In this document: piece by piece, positions 31,872 through 40,139 of the stretch
How the letters are laid out: each line of letters starts with the position of its first letter
Position numbering within the stretch: position 1 is the stretch's first letter
The notes under the pieces: generated by a model
The model's input: the letters and a program-made list of their open reading frames with translations, nothing else
Database searches by the model: none
What the model was told of the DNA's origin: nothing
Position numbers and translations under genes: made by a program
Source: Gammaproteobacteria bacterium
Lineage (GTDB): Bacteria; Pseudomonadota; Gammaproteobacteria; HK1
Assembly: GCA_022826505.1 (NCBI GenBank)
Contig: JAJDUQ010000008.1
Location: 1 to 45,067 of the forward strand
Direction: 5' to 3'
Length of the DNA stretch: 45,067 bases

Positions 31872-32704
31872 CCTCCGACAACCAGATTCGCCGGCACGTG
31901 TTCTTCGTATCGGACAGCACCGGAATCACCGTGGAGACCCTCGGAAACGCGCTGTTGAGCCAGTTTGAACACGCAAAGTTCCTGACCACCACAATCCCGT
32001 TCGTAACGAATTCGGCGCGAGCGGAAGAAGTCGTTGCCTGCATCGATGCAACCGCACGTGATGAGCACGAACGTCCGGTCGTGTTCAGTACTCTGGCCGA
32101 TTCTGGATTGCGAGAGACTCTGGCGCGCTGCAACGCTCTCGTGCTGGACATCTTCCAGGCCTTCATCGGGACTCTGGAGCAGGAATTGCATGTCGGTTCG
32201 ACCCATGCCCTCGGTCGGTTTCATGCGGTGACCGACAAGGCATCCTACGAGGATCGAATTGGCGCCGTGGATTTCGCGCTCAACCACGACGATGGCGCTG
32301 GGACGCGAACCTACGATGACGCGGATATCATACTCATCGGCGTCTCTCGTTCGGGCAAGACACCGACCTGCGTCTATCTCGCAATGCAGTTCGGAATCAG
32401 AACGGCAAACTATCCGTTGATGGACGAAGTTCTGTCATGCACCACGCTTCCGTCGATCCTGATCGAGAACCGCCCCCGGCTGTTCGGACTTACCATCAAC
32501 CCGGAACGGTTGCGAACAATCCGCTCCGAGCGCCGACCGGGTACCTCATATGCGTCGCCGTCACGCTGCCGCACCGAGGTTCGGGAGGCAGAGGCCCTGT
32601 TCGAACGGCATCGCATTCCGTGCCTCGATACGAGCGCCGCATCGATTGAGGAGATTGCTTCGCACGTGCTGCTGCGAACTGGACTGCGCCGGAAGGCGTA
32701 TTGA
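31868..32704 (+). CDS. ppsR: Phosphoenolpyruvate synthase regulatory protein (kinase/pyrophosphorylase)
   Basis: Bifunctional ADP-dependent kinase and phosphate-dependent phosphorylase that switches PEP synthase off and on. The 278 residues show the DUF299 hallmarks: [18 protein letters not shown] near the start, the P-loop [10 protein letters not shown] at 158-167 followed by YLA, and the lysine-poor NYPL segment. E. coli PpsR has 277 residues. The GTG start overlaps the glmM stop, and its own stop overlaps the TTG start of tilS. No PEP synthase gene (ppsA) lies in the window, so the target is inferred from the family. Confidence 0.92.
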   Translation: MTSDNQIRRHVFFVSDSTGITVETLGNALLSQFEHAKFLTTTIPFVTNSARAEEVVACIDATARDEHERPVVFSTLADSGLRETLARCNALVLDIFQAFIGTLEQELHVGSTHALGRFHAVTDKASYEDRIGAVDFALNHDDGAGTRTYDDADIILIGVSRSGKTPTCVYLAMQFGIRTANYPLMDEVLSCTTLPSILIENRPRLFGLTINPERLRTIRSERRPGTSYASPSRCRTEVREAEALFERHRIPCLDTSAASIEEIASHVLLRTGLRRKAY

Positions 32705-34071
32705 ATCGGATTGTCCGTTTTGACATGGACCGACGCGACGCCGGGGGGTTCGGGCCGAAGGTCATTGCGGGGTTCGCGGCTGCGTATCCTCCCGCGACAC
32801 GGTTCGTGGTCGCATTCAGCGGTGGCGCGGACTCGCTCGCGCTACTCCATGCGTTCATGCAGGCACGGGAGTGCAATCCCGACGTTTCGTTGCACGCCGT
32901 CCATGTCAATCATCACCTGCACCCGAATTCGATGCGCTGGGCGCACCAGTGCATCGAGGTTGGTCGTCGCCTGTCGGTAGATGTCTCGGTGCTCGACGTC
33001 AATCCGAGGACAAACGGTGGCGGACATGTAGGGGAGGGATTGGCGCGTGACGCCCGCTATTGCGCGTTCGAGCGCATCCTCACGCCCCGTGATGTGCTGT
33101 GTACGGCGCACTCTCTAGACGACCATGTCGAGACGATACTGCTCAACCTGCTACGCGGAGCCGGAACACGAGGCCTGGCGGGCATACCCGAACGGCGGCG
33201 TCTTGGTGCGGGTATCGTCGCACGACCGGTGCGTGGCGTTTCACGGGCGACACTTCGCGGATACGCTGACGCCACAGGCCTTCCACAGATCAGCGATCCG
33301 GCAAATGAGGACGACCGATTCTCGAGGGTTCTTCTGCGGCGCAAGGTGATTCCGGTTCTGGAGACACGATGGCCCGGACTTCTGGCGACTCTGGCACGCG
33401 CCGGGGAGCGCGCCCGCGAGTCAGCGGAGCTGCTCGATGCACTGGCCGCTCTCGATCTGGAGAACGCCGGTGGGATTCGCGGGACAACACTGGACATCGA
33501 GGTATTGGGGACTCTGCAGCCTGCCCGCCGGCGCAACGCCATTGCCACCTGGTTGACTGCACAGGGAGTCGCGTTGCCGGGAACACGTCGAATCGAGCAG
33601 ATTGCTCGCGAAGTGGTCGAGGCGAAAATGGACGCGGTACCGTGTGTGAGGCTGGGAGAAATCGAAGTTCGACGGTATCGGCATCACCTGCATCTTGTAC
33701 CGCGGATGCACCCCGTTGCCGGACCGGTGGTGCGCTCCTGGCGAATTCCGGAATCCCTGACGCTGGGTCACGGCTGTCTCACATGGGAGGCGTGCGCCGG
33801 CGGTGGCCTCGACCGCTCGGTTCGAGACACGGAGATTACCGTGCACATTCGTGGCGATGACGTGAAACAGACCAGGTCGCCGCACCGGGGTGGAAATTCG
33901 CTCAAGAAGCGCTTCCAGTCGTTGGGAATTCCGCCATGGGAACGCGGACGCATTCCAGTCGTATATGCTGGCGATGTGCTGGCCGCAATCGGTTCCGACT
34001 GGATCAATCCACGACTCGCGGCATCGCCGGGTGCGCAGGGGTGGCGTGTGGTATGGACGCCTCGAACCTGA
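32701..34071 (+). CDS. tilS: tRNA(Ile)-lysidine synthase
   Basis: Adds lysine to C34 of tRNA-Ile(CAU) so that it reads AUA; essential. It has 456 residues from a TTG that overlaps the ppsR stop (TTGA). The N-terminal PP-loop is VVAFSGGADSLALLHAF, with SGGADS at 40-45, followed by VHVNHHLHPNS and CTAHSLDDHVETILLNLLRGAG. The C-terminal substrate-binding domain has KKRFQSLGIPPWERGRIPVVY. An ATG at 32725 is an alternative start that removes eight residues. It is followed by mtaB after 106 bp, making a small tRNA-modification pair. Confidence 0.94.
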   Translation: MNRIVRFDMDRRDAGGFGPKVIAGFAAAYPPATRFVVAFSGGADSLALLHAFMQARECNPDVSLHAVHVNHHLHPNSMRWAHQCIEVGRRLSVDVSVLDVNPRTNGGGHVGEGLARDARYCAFERILTPRDVLCTAHSLDDHVETILLNLLRGAGTRGLAGIPERRRLGAGIVARPVRGVSRATLRGYADATGLPQISDPANEDDRFSRVLLRRKVIPVLETRWPGLLATLARAGERARESAELLDALAALDLENAGGIRGTTLDIEVLGTLQPARRRNAIATWLTAQGVALPGTRRIEQIAREVVEAKMDAVPCVRLGEIEVRRYRHHLHLVPRMHPVAGPVVRSWRIPESLTLGHGCLTWEACAGGGLDRSVRDTEITVHIRGDDVKQTRSPHRGGNSLKKRFQSLGIPPWERGRIPVVYAGDVLAAIGSDWINPRLAASPGAQGWRVVWTPRT

Positions 34072-34177
34072 CTGCCGACCTGAGGGCACGCCCTGTCGGA
34101 GGGTGATGCGTCAAGAATCACGGACTTGGAATTTCGGTTGGAGCGACCTCGATTCGGAGCAGGCGGAATATCGATTC

Positions 34178-35506
34178 ATGAGCAAGCGAATTGCGTATTG
34201 CACATTCGGGTGCCGATTGAATCAGTACGATACTGAGGCAATTCGTACCCTCGTGGACGACGGATGTGATTTCCAAACCGTCGGTCCGCGCGACGCCGCA
34301 GATGTCTATGTCGTGAATACCTGCAGCGTGACTGCACGGGCCGACGCCTCGGCACGCAAGGCCATCCGGCGAATAGCCGGTCAGCATCCGGGAGCGAGAA
34401 TCGTCGTGGCCGGTTGCTACGCGCAGCGCGCTCCGGAAGAACTGGCGTCGTTACCCGGTGTGGCCCTGGTGGTTGGCGCGGCGGACCGTTCCCGGGTCGC
34501 GGAACTCATCGAGCAACTCGAGGACGGTCCCCCGATTGTCGCAGTATCGCCAATTGGCACCGCAAGGAGCTTTCTGGACGTGCCGATCACCGAGATGACC
34601 GAGCACAGTCGCGCGTTCGTCAAGGTTCAGGAGGGCTGCAACGAATCATGCACGTTCTGCATCGTCCCCCAGACGCGCGGCATTTCGCGGAGTCGAACAC
34701 CGGAGAGCGTGCTCGCTCAGGTGCGTCAGCTTTCCCGCACCGGTTACGTCGAGGTGGTACTCACGGGGGTTCATATCGGCGACTACGGCCTCGATTTGCC
34801 GGAGCGACGTCGAATGCTGCCGGAGCTGATCGAGGGAGTTCTCGATATTCGGGAAGTCGAGCGGTTCCGGCTGAGTTCCATCGAGCCCGCGTCACTTGGC
34901 GACGAGATCATCGATCTGATGTCCGGTTCTGCCAAGTTCGCGCGACACTTTCACATTCCATTCCAGAGCGGCAGCGATACTGTCCTGGCGAGGATGAAGC
35001 GGCGGTATCGATCCGGGGAATTCGCGGATCTCGTCAACCGCATCAGCGATCGCATCCCTGACTGTGGAATCGGTGTCGACGTCATCTGCGGCTTTCCCGG
35101 CGAGACCGACGAAGAATTTCTCCGCACCTTCGAGTTCGTCGAGAACCTCCCCATTACCTATGTTCACACGTTTACCTATTCCCCGCGTCCCGGTTCCGAA
35201 GCGGAGAAATTCACCGACCAGGTACCGGTGGAAATCAGAAAGCGACGTACGCGTGCCTTGAAACGGCTCTCGGCCGAGAAGCAGCGCCGATTTGCACAAC
35301 GCCACGTCGGGCGGGTTGTCGACGTTCTTCTCGAACCGACGCGTCGCGGAGGCAGGAAACGAATCGCAGGCTGGACCGACAACTACCTGAGGGTCGATCT
35401 CGGAGAAGGGGAGGCCGAGGCACGTCTGGTGCCAATCGCGATTACGGGAATGGACGCGGATGGCCTGACCGGGGTGTATGCGTCAACCAATCTTTCGAGT
35501 GCGTAG
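34178..35506 (+). CDS. mtaB: tRNA t6A37 methylthiotransferase MtaB
   Basis: Radical-SAM enzyme that converts t6A37 to ms2t6A in ANN-decoding tRNAs. It has 442 residues. The N-terminal MTTase domain has Cys12 (FGCRLNQYDTE), Cys49 (VNTCSVT) and Cys80 (AGCYAQR) for the auxiliary cluster. The radical-SAM triad is Cys154, Cys158 and Cys161 in EGCNESCTFCIVPQTRG. A C-terminal TRAM-like domain follows. CRLNQYDTE and the short C-terminus favour MtaB over MiaB or RimO. The frame extends upstream to 33890 within tilS; MSKRIAYCTFGC is the family-like start. The gene ends before the strong hairpin terminator. Confidence 0.92.
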   Translation: MSKRIAYCTFGCRLNQYDTEAIRTLVDDGCDFQTVGPRDAADVYVVNTCSVTARADASARKAIRRIAGQHPGARIVVAGCYAQRAPEELASLPGVALVVGAADRSRVAELIEQLEDGPPIVAVSPIGTARSFLDVPITEMTEHSRAFVKVQEGCNESCTFCIVPQTRGISRSRTPESVLAQVRQLSRTGYVEVVLTGVHIGDYGLDLPERRRMLPELIEGVLDIREVERFRLSSIEPASLGDEIIDLMSGSAKFARHFHIPFQSGSDTVLARMKRRYRSGEFADLVNRISDRIPDCGIGVDVICGFPGETDEEFLRTFEFVENLPITYVHTFTYSPRPGSEAEKFTDQVPVEIRKRRTRALKRLSAEKQRRFAQRHVGRVVDVLLEPTRRGGRKRIAGWTDNYLRVDLGEGEAEARLVPIAITGMDADGLTGVYASTNLSSA

Positions 35507-35554
35507 CGAAACAGTGAATCGGGGTTGAGGTAACGACGGAATTATCGGCCGAGC

Positions 35555-35610
35555 AAAAAGACCCACCGGGCGCCGACTCGGTCCGAACCGATCGGCGCCC
35601 GGTGGGTTTC
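35555..35610. terminator. Bidirectional rho-independent terminator between mtaB and nrdJb
   Basis: A 16-bp perfect stem, 35561-35576 with 35592-35607 (ACCCACCGGGCGCCGA and its complement), is capped by a 5-bp inner stem (35578-35582 with 35587-35591) and a 4-nt loop, with one bulged C. On the minus strand it is followed by TTTTT (complement of 35555-35559); on the plus strand by TTTC. It thus ends nrdJb well and mtaB probably. Confidence 0.9.
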
Positions 35611-35690
35611 AGTGCCGACATCCTGGTCGGCGCCCGTCACGACCTCTGCACGCTCCACGCCAGCGTGGCTGTCTGTCCGTACTGCGGCAC

Positions 35691-36383
35691 TCAGCCGCAC
35701 TTGGAATCACCGCAGTTGAGGCAGGTCATGCATCCATCCATGCGCATGACCGCCGGCATATGGCACTTCACGCAGAATTGCGCACCGTCGGGGAATTGGC
35801 GCGAAGGCGTCTCTTCGTTCGCGGTGCCTGTTCTTCCGAACCGCGCCTGTTTCTCCTCGACATAGTCGCGTGAAGGAGTGTCGACCCGCATGGCTTCATC
35901 TTCGATCAAACCAATCCACCGCATGTGCGCTTCGATGGCGTCGCCAATTTCGGCGACCAGCGACGGCATGTAACGCCCCCCCTTCTTGAAGTAGCCGCCT
36001 CGGGGATCGAACACGGACCGCAGCTCCTCGACGAGAAACGTCACGTCCCCGCCCTTGCGAAACACCGCTGACACAATTCGCGTGAGAGCCACAATCCACT
36101 GAAAGTGCTCCATGTTCTTGGAATTGATGAATATCTCGAATGGACGCCTCTGCTCATGCTCGGTGCCCTCGTTGAGGACGACGTCATTGATCGTCACGTA
36201 GAGGGCGTGGTCCGAGAGAGGCGTCTTGATCTTGTACGTCGATCCGAGCAACCTTTCCGGCCGCTCGATCTTCTCGTGCATCTGAATGACGCTCGCCTTG
36301 GGTCGCGGCGAAGGCGCAACGGGAGCCTCCTCTCGAGGCTCGATACCGTATTTCACAATCTTCTGATCGATCCTGATGGCCAT
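35691..36383 (-). CDS. nrdJb: Class II ribonucleotide reductase small polypeptide (TSCPD domain)
   Basis: C-terminal partner of a split B12-dependent ribonucleotide reductase, as in Pseudomonas aeruginosa. It has 230 residues. It starts MAIRIDQKIVKYGIEP. A central TSCPD domain (YVTINDVVLNEG, RPFEIFINSKN, SAVFRKGGD, YFKKGGRYMPSL) leads to a Cys-rich zinc-ribbon-like tail: CVKC, then CMTC, CGDSKC. The tail probably relays reducing equivalents. A longer frame to 36422 lacks family sequence. GAGGAAG lies just before the ATG. It is separated from nrdJa by 229 bp containing a long inverted repeat. Confidence 0.9.
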   Translation of the reverse strand: MAIRIDQKIVKYGIEPREEAPVAPSPRPKASVIQMHEKIERPERLLGSTYKIKTPLSDHALYVTINDVVLNEGTEHEQRRPFEIFINSKNMEHFQWIVALTRIVSAVFRKGGDVTFLVEELRSVFDPRGGYFKKGGRYMPSLVAEIGDAIEAHMRWIGLIEDEAMRVDTPSRDYVEEKQARFGRTGTANEETPSRQFPDGAQFCVKCHMPAVMRMDGCMTCLNCGDSKCG

Positions 36384-36400
36384 GAGTTTCTTCCTCGTGC

Positions 36401-36473
36401 GGGAACGCCGCCCTGTACGCAAACGGAGCTGGCTGCACCGCCAGTCGCTTCACCCTCCATCCGCGGCGTTCCC
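36401..36473 (-). repeat. Long inverted repeat in the nrdJa-nrdJb spacer
   Basis: GGGAACGCCGC (36401-36411) and its exact complement GCGGCGTTCCC (36463-36473) enclose 51 nt that contain a smaller CTGGC/GCCAG hairpin. In the transcript this would be an 11-bp stem ending about 18 nt before the nrdJb start codon, right beside its ribosome-binding site. No T-run follows, so it is not a standard terminator. It may be a translational control or mRNA-processing element. Confidence 0.55.
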
Positions 36474-36612
36474 GGCGCCCGAATACGCCAACTGCAATAC
36501 GGCATCAGACCAGCGTCGACGCTCGTGAACTCGGCTGAGCACGTGGTCGACTCGAATCCGAGCTTCACCTGACTCCGAAATCGTGCGGGCGACGCCAAGC
36601 CGGACGCTGGAC

Positions 36613-38772
36613 TCAGAATTTGCCGTAGTACCCCTCCTTGATTGCATCGTAGAGATTCGCTGCAGTGTGGACGTCACCGTCGTATTCGATTTCTTCGTTG
36701 CCCCTGGCCTCGACCAACGATCCGTCTTCCAGCGTGAACTGATAAGTCGTGTTTTCGAGATCCTTCTCCTTGACGAGCACGCCCTGGAATGCAGACGGGT
36801 TGAAGCGAAACGTCGTGCACCCTTTCAGGCCTCGCTCGAAGGCATAGTGATAGATGTCCTTGAAGTCTTCGTACGGATAGTCGGTCGGAATGTTGGCGGT
36901 CTTGGAGATCGAGGAATCGACCCAACGTTGTGCCGCAGCCTGGACGTCGACGTGCTGCTTGGGAGTAATGTCGTCGGCGGTCACGAAATAGTCGGGAAGC
37001 GCGTGGACTCCATCCCCGCCGGGCATCGCCCGCCCATCGACGAGCTCGCGGTAGGCGAGCACCTCGAAGGAGAACACATCGACCTTCTCCTTCGTCTTGC
37101 GGCCTTCGCGAATGATATTCCTGGAGTAGTGGTGCGCGAAGCTCGGTTCGATTCCGTTGCTTGCATTGTTCGCGACCGAGAGCGAGATCGTTCCCGTGGG
37201 CGCGATCGACGTATGATGAGTGAATCGTGCGCCTTGCTCCGCGAGTGCGTCGACGAGTTCGGGCTCCTCCTCGGCCAACCGTTGCATGTAGCGGCTGTAC
37301 CTCGCGTGGAGCACCTTGCCCTTGACTCGGTCTCCAACCGCCAAACCGTCCCGTTCCATCTCCGGGCGTTGCTCCAGCATCTCCGCCGTCACCGGAAACG
37401 ATTCCTCCAGGAGTGGCGCCGCACCCTTCTCGCGACTCAGCGAGAGAGAGGCCTTCCACCCTGTGACCGCCATCTCGCGCGTCACACGTTCGGTGAACTG
37501 GAGCGATGCTTCGGAGCCGTACTTCAAGCACAGCATCGTCAATGTTGAACCGAGACCCAGATAGCCCATCCCGTGACGGCGCTTTCTCGTGATTTCGTCG
37601 CGCTGAGGACCAAGCGGGAGTCCGTTGACCTCCACGACGTTGTCGAGCATGCGGGTGAAAACGGTGACCACCTCGCGAAAGGTCTCCCAGTCGAAACGTG
37701 CGTGATCGGTGAACGGATCGCGGACGAATCGAGTGAGATTGACCGAGCCGAGAAGACATGAACCGTACGGAGGAAGAGGCTGTTCGCCGCACGGGTTGGT
37801 CGCGCGAATGTTTTCGCAGAACCAGTTGTTGTTCATCTCGTTGATTTCGTCGATCAGGATGAACCCCGGTTCGGCGAAGTCGTAGGTCGAGGACATGATG
37901 ACGTCCCAGATGCGCCGAGCCCGCACTGTACGATAGACCCGGCACGCGACCTTTCCGAGATTGTTCGTGACGTATCCATCGGTGACCGGCCAGCTTCGCC
38001 ACACCACCGACTCCGGGTCGCCGAGATCGACGTTGTCCTGCTCGACTTCCGGCTCCATCAGCGGGAAGGCGAGCTTCCACGGGGTATCGTCCCGCACCGC
38101 CTGCATGAACTCGCGGGTGACGAGGAGCGAGAGGTTGAACTGGCGCAGGCGGCCGTCTTCGCGTTTCGCGCGGATGAAGTCCAGAACGTCGGGATGACCG
38201 ACGTCGAAGGTGGCCATTTGTGCGCCGCGGCGCCCCCCCGCCGAGGACACCGTGAAGCACATCCGGTCGTAGATGTCCATGAAGGACAGCGGCCCCGACG
38301 TGTACGCCCCGGCACCGGTCACGTATGCGCCCTTGGGTCGCAGGGTAGAGAATTCGTAGCCGATGCCACAGCCGGCCTTGAGAGTGAGGCCGGCCTCGTG
38401 AACCTTTTCCAGAATGTCGTCCATCGAATCGAGGATGGTGCCCGACACGGTGCAATTGATTGTCGAGGTCGCCGGTTTGTGTTCCAGAGCCCCTGCATTC
38501 GAGACGATGCGTCCGGCCGGTATCGCGCCATGACGCAGCGCCCACAGGAAGCGTTCATGCCAGAGGGCGCGGAGCTCGTCGGTGGTTTCGACGTCCGCGA
38601 TCGCGCGTGCCACGCGGCGGAACGTCCCGTCCATTTCGCGGTCCACGACGATACCGTCGCGCTTCTTGAGACGATACTTGCTGTCCCAGATGTCCAGCGA
38701 TGCCGCTTGCAGGGGAATTCCGGCGATGCCGGAATCATCGGCTTCGACGTGAATTCGCTGCACCAGCTTCAT
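36613..38772 (-). CDS. nrdJa: Class II (adenosylcobalamin-dependent) ribonucleotide reductase, catalytic subunit
   Basis: Reduces ribonucleotides to deoxyribonucleotides using a B12-derived thiyl radical; oxygen-independent. It has 719 residues and starts MKLVQRIHVEADDSG. The N-terminal redox Cys107 is in STINCTVSGTILDS. The substrate-site motif NPCGEQPLPPYGSCLLGSVN has Cys328 and Glu330. The C-terminal part contains TASIAPTG-like HTSIAPTGTISL and GLKGCTTFRFNP. The frame extends to 38916 but MKLVQ is the family start. It is followed by nrdJb on the same strand. The organism presumably makes or imports B12; no class I or III reductase is seen here. Confidence 0.94.
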   Translation of the reverse strand: MKLVQRIHVEADDSGIAGIPLQAASLDIWDSKYRLKKRDGIVVDREMDGTFRRVARAIADVETTDELRALWHERFLWALRHGAIPAGRIVSNAGALEHKPATSTINCTVSGTILDSMDDILEKVHEAGLTLKAGCGIGYEFSTLRPKGAYVTGAGAYTSGPLSFMDIYDRMCFTVSSAGGRRGAQMATFDVGHPDVLDFIRAKREDGRLRQFNLSLLVTREFMQAVRDDTPWKLAFPLMEPEVEQDNVDLGDPESVVWRSWPVTDGYVTNNLGKVACRVYRTVRARRIWDVIMSSTYDFAEPGFILIDEINEMNNNWFCENIRATNPCGEQPLPPYGSCLLGSVNLTRFVRDPFTDHARFDWETFREVVTVFTRMLDNVVEVNGLPLGPQRDEITRKRRHGMGYLGLGSTLTMLCLKYGSEASLQFTERVTREMAVTGWKASLSLSREKGAAPLLEESFPVTAEMLEQRPEMERDGLAVGDRVKGKVLHARYSRYMQRLAEEEPELVDALAEQGARFTHHTSIAPTGTISLSVANNASNGIEPSFAHHYSRNIIREGRKTKEKVDVFSFEVLAYRELVDGRAMPGGDGVHALPDYFVTADDITPKQHVDVQAAAQRWVDSSISKTANIPTDYPYEDFKDIYHYAFERGLKGCTTFRFNPSAFQGVLVKEKDLENTTYQFTLEDGSLVEARGNEEIEYDGDVHTAANLYDAIKEGYYGKF

Positions 38773-39056
38773 CGTCGTATCCCCGTGTCGGCTGCGCCGG
38801 TGCCAACCGTCCCGGTGCACAATGCCGCTGTTTCCGCTTCCGACGGTGTCAGCGATACCTGCATGATCCGCTTCCATGGTTCTCTTCGCCGGGAATGGCG
38901 CCGGTCGTGCTCCCATTCGTCATCGGCGGCGTCTGACGGACTGCCGGGTACCTCCGACTCCGGCGACCTGCCCCGACGTCTTCAAGCACGCCGGTACAAT
39001 CGGAATCGGTCGCTGAACGTGTAGGCGTTCGCCTCGTTGTGTTGCGGCGAAGGCCC

Positions 39057-39085
39057 ATTTAACACCAGAACTTGTGGTCGGGCAA
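39057..39085 (-). promoter_or_regulatory. Candidate sigma-70 promoter for nrdJa
   Basis: Read on the minus strand: -35 TTGCCC (complement of 39080-39085), a 17-bp spacer and -10 TTAAAT (complement of 39057-39062). It is about 285 bp before the nrdJa start codon. The NrdR-like box at 39062-39077 fills the spacer. Confidence 0.45.
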
Positions 39086-39109
39086 CTCGTGCACCGCAAG
39101 ATGTTGTGC
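39062..39109. promoter_or_regulatory. Pair of NrdR-like operator boxes
   Basis: The NrdR consensus is acaCwAtATaTwGtgt (upper case most conserved). Box 39062-39077 matches 11 of 16 positions and five of the six conserved ones. Box 39094-39109 also matches 11 of 16 and all six conserved ones. Start-to-start spacing is 32 bp, the three-turn spacing typical of tandem NrdR boxes, and the first overlaps the promoter spacer. This would repress the reductase when dATP is high. Assignment was made by eye. Confidence 0.5.
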
Positions 39110-39287
39110 ATCGAACCGTGAACAGACCGGGGAATAATTGTGGATAGCTTTACGGGCCACAGAGGATCGGGACCATCACCAGCAGGCAAATCCCGATCGA
39201 AACCGAGGAGTGGAAACCCGACGGGTGGACGGAGTGCGGTTCTCCGTAATTGTGGCGGGTGACTCGACTCTGACTGCCGATCCACCT

Positions 39288-39878
39288 TCAGCCGGTGCGA
39301 TGGGCGAGCACTTCGTCGGCGTGCTCGCGCAATGCCGGCATGAGCACACGAAACGATGCTTCGATCATCGAGTAGTTCCGTTCCAGATCGTCGGCCGCTT
39401 CTCCGAGACGATGGCCGTACCTCGCCCGCCGGGCAAGCCCGGCAAATACTCGATCGAGCCCGTCCCGGGTCGCATACAGATACAACCATCGAGATTCGAG
39501 CATGCGGTCCAACCGTGCCCTGTCTCGCACCGGTATGACATCGGCAAGCCCTTCCAATTGCGCGCAGACGTGCTCGACGAAGATCCCGAGACTTACCGTC
39601 GAATAGTCTGCCCAGCATCGGGCAAGACAGTGGTCGAAAAAAATGTCCACGATGACCGCGGCATAGCGTCGGCGGGGGGCGGCGACACAGGCGAAGCACG
39701 CCCTGAACGCGTGGTGGCGATCCGCAAACCGGTCAATGGCACGATGGAGCGCGACTCCTGTCACGATACCGGAAGGGGTCACGCCCTCGATTCTTCCCTT
39801 GATCAGGTCGGCACAGACATTCCCGGCACGAATTTCGTCGTCATCGGGCGACAGCAGCGCGTGCGCGAGGAAGTTCAC
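39288..39878 (-). CDS. acpH: Acyl-carrier-protein phosphodiesterase (AcpH family)
   Basis: Removes the 4'-phosphopantetheine group from ACP. From the GTG at 39878 the product has 196 residues (E. coli AcpH 193). It has the diagnostic start NFLAHALLSPDD, GNVCADLIKGR, GVALHRAIDRFADRH and IVDIFFDHCLARCWADY, with the metal-binding His/Asp residues of this family. The frame continues to 39959 but family members begin at NFLAH. It stands between nrdJa and ccmI on the same strand without overlap, so it is probably an independent unit. Confidence 0.9.
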   Translation of the reverse strand: MNFLAHALLSPDDDEIRAGNVCADLIKGRIEGVTPSGIVTGVALHRAIDRFADRHHAFRACFACVAAPRRRYAAVIVDIFFDHCLARCWADYSTVSLGIFVEHVCAQLEGLADVIPVRDRARLDRMLESRWLYLYATRDGLDRVFAGLARRARYGHRLGEAADDLERNYSMIEASFRVLMPALREHADEVLAHRTG

Positions 39879-40139
39879 GGTTTCCAATCCCGGGGAGTTC
39901 GGATCGTCGACTCCGCGTACCGGCCCGCCCGTACCGAACCGCAAATGCGATGCCCGCATTCGGGCCGGCGGGAATCGATATGGCGGTCGGTCACCGGAGC
40001 ACCTGGCCCACCATGGATCGGCGGCCGGAGCGGGGAGTCGCCGAGAAGGATGCGGATGACTGAATTCCGGTCGCGGTGGCAGGTCGCAAGCGCATGTCGA
40101 TACCAGTCGCGCGCTCGGTACCGGTGTGAAGAGAGCCGA

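Larger units (their letters stand above)
38773..39287. other. Intergenic region upstream of nrdJa
   Basis: 515 bp without a supportable gene; open frames on both strands look like shadows. The half nearest acpH holds the candidate nrdJa promoter and two NrdR-like boxes (listed separately). Between the predicted start point (about 39050) and the ATG lies a leader of about 275 nt with a small TTCGCC/GGCGAA hairpin near 39027-39050. No cobalamin riboswitch core or B12 box was recognised in it. A near-consensus DnaA box (TTGTGGATAG) is at 39138-39147. Confidence 0.5.

Noticed and set aside
39138-39147. DnaA box (TTGTGGATAG) suggesting a replication origin
   Set aside because: A single near-consensus site with one mismatch, no cluster, no AT-rich unwinding region and no dnaA/dnaN genes nearby; expected by chance.
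38773-39287. Cobalamin riboswitch ahead of the B12-dependent reductase
   Set aside because: Looked on the minus strand for the conserved core and the B12 box; neither was found, and GCCGCAAC near 39040 is only a partial, isolated resemblance.
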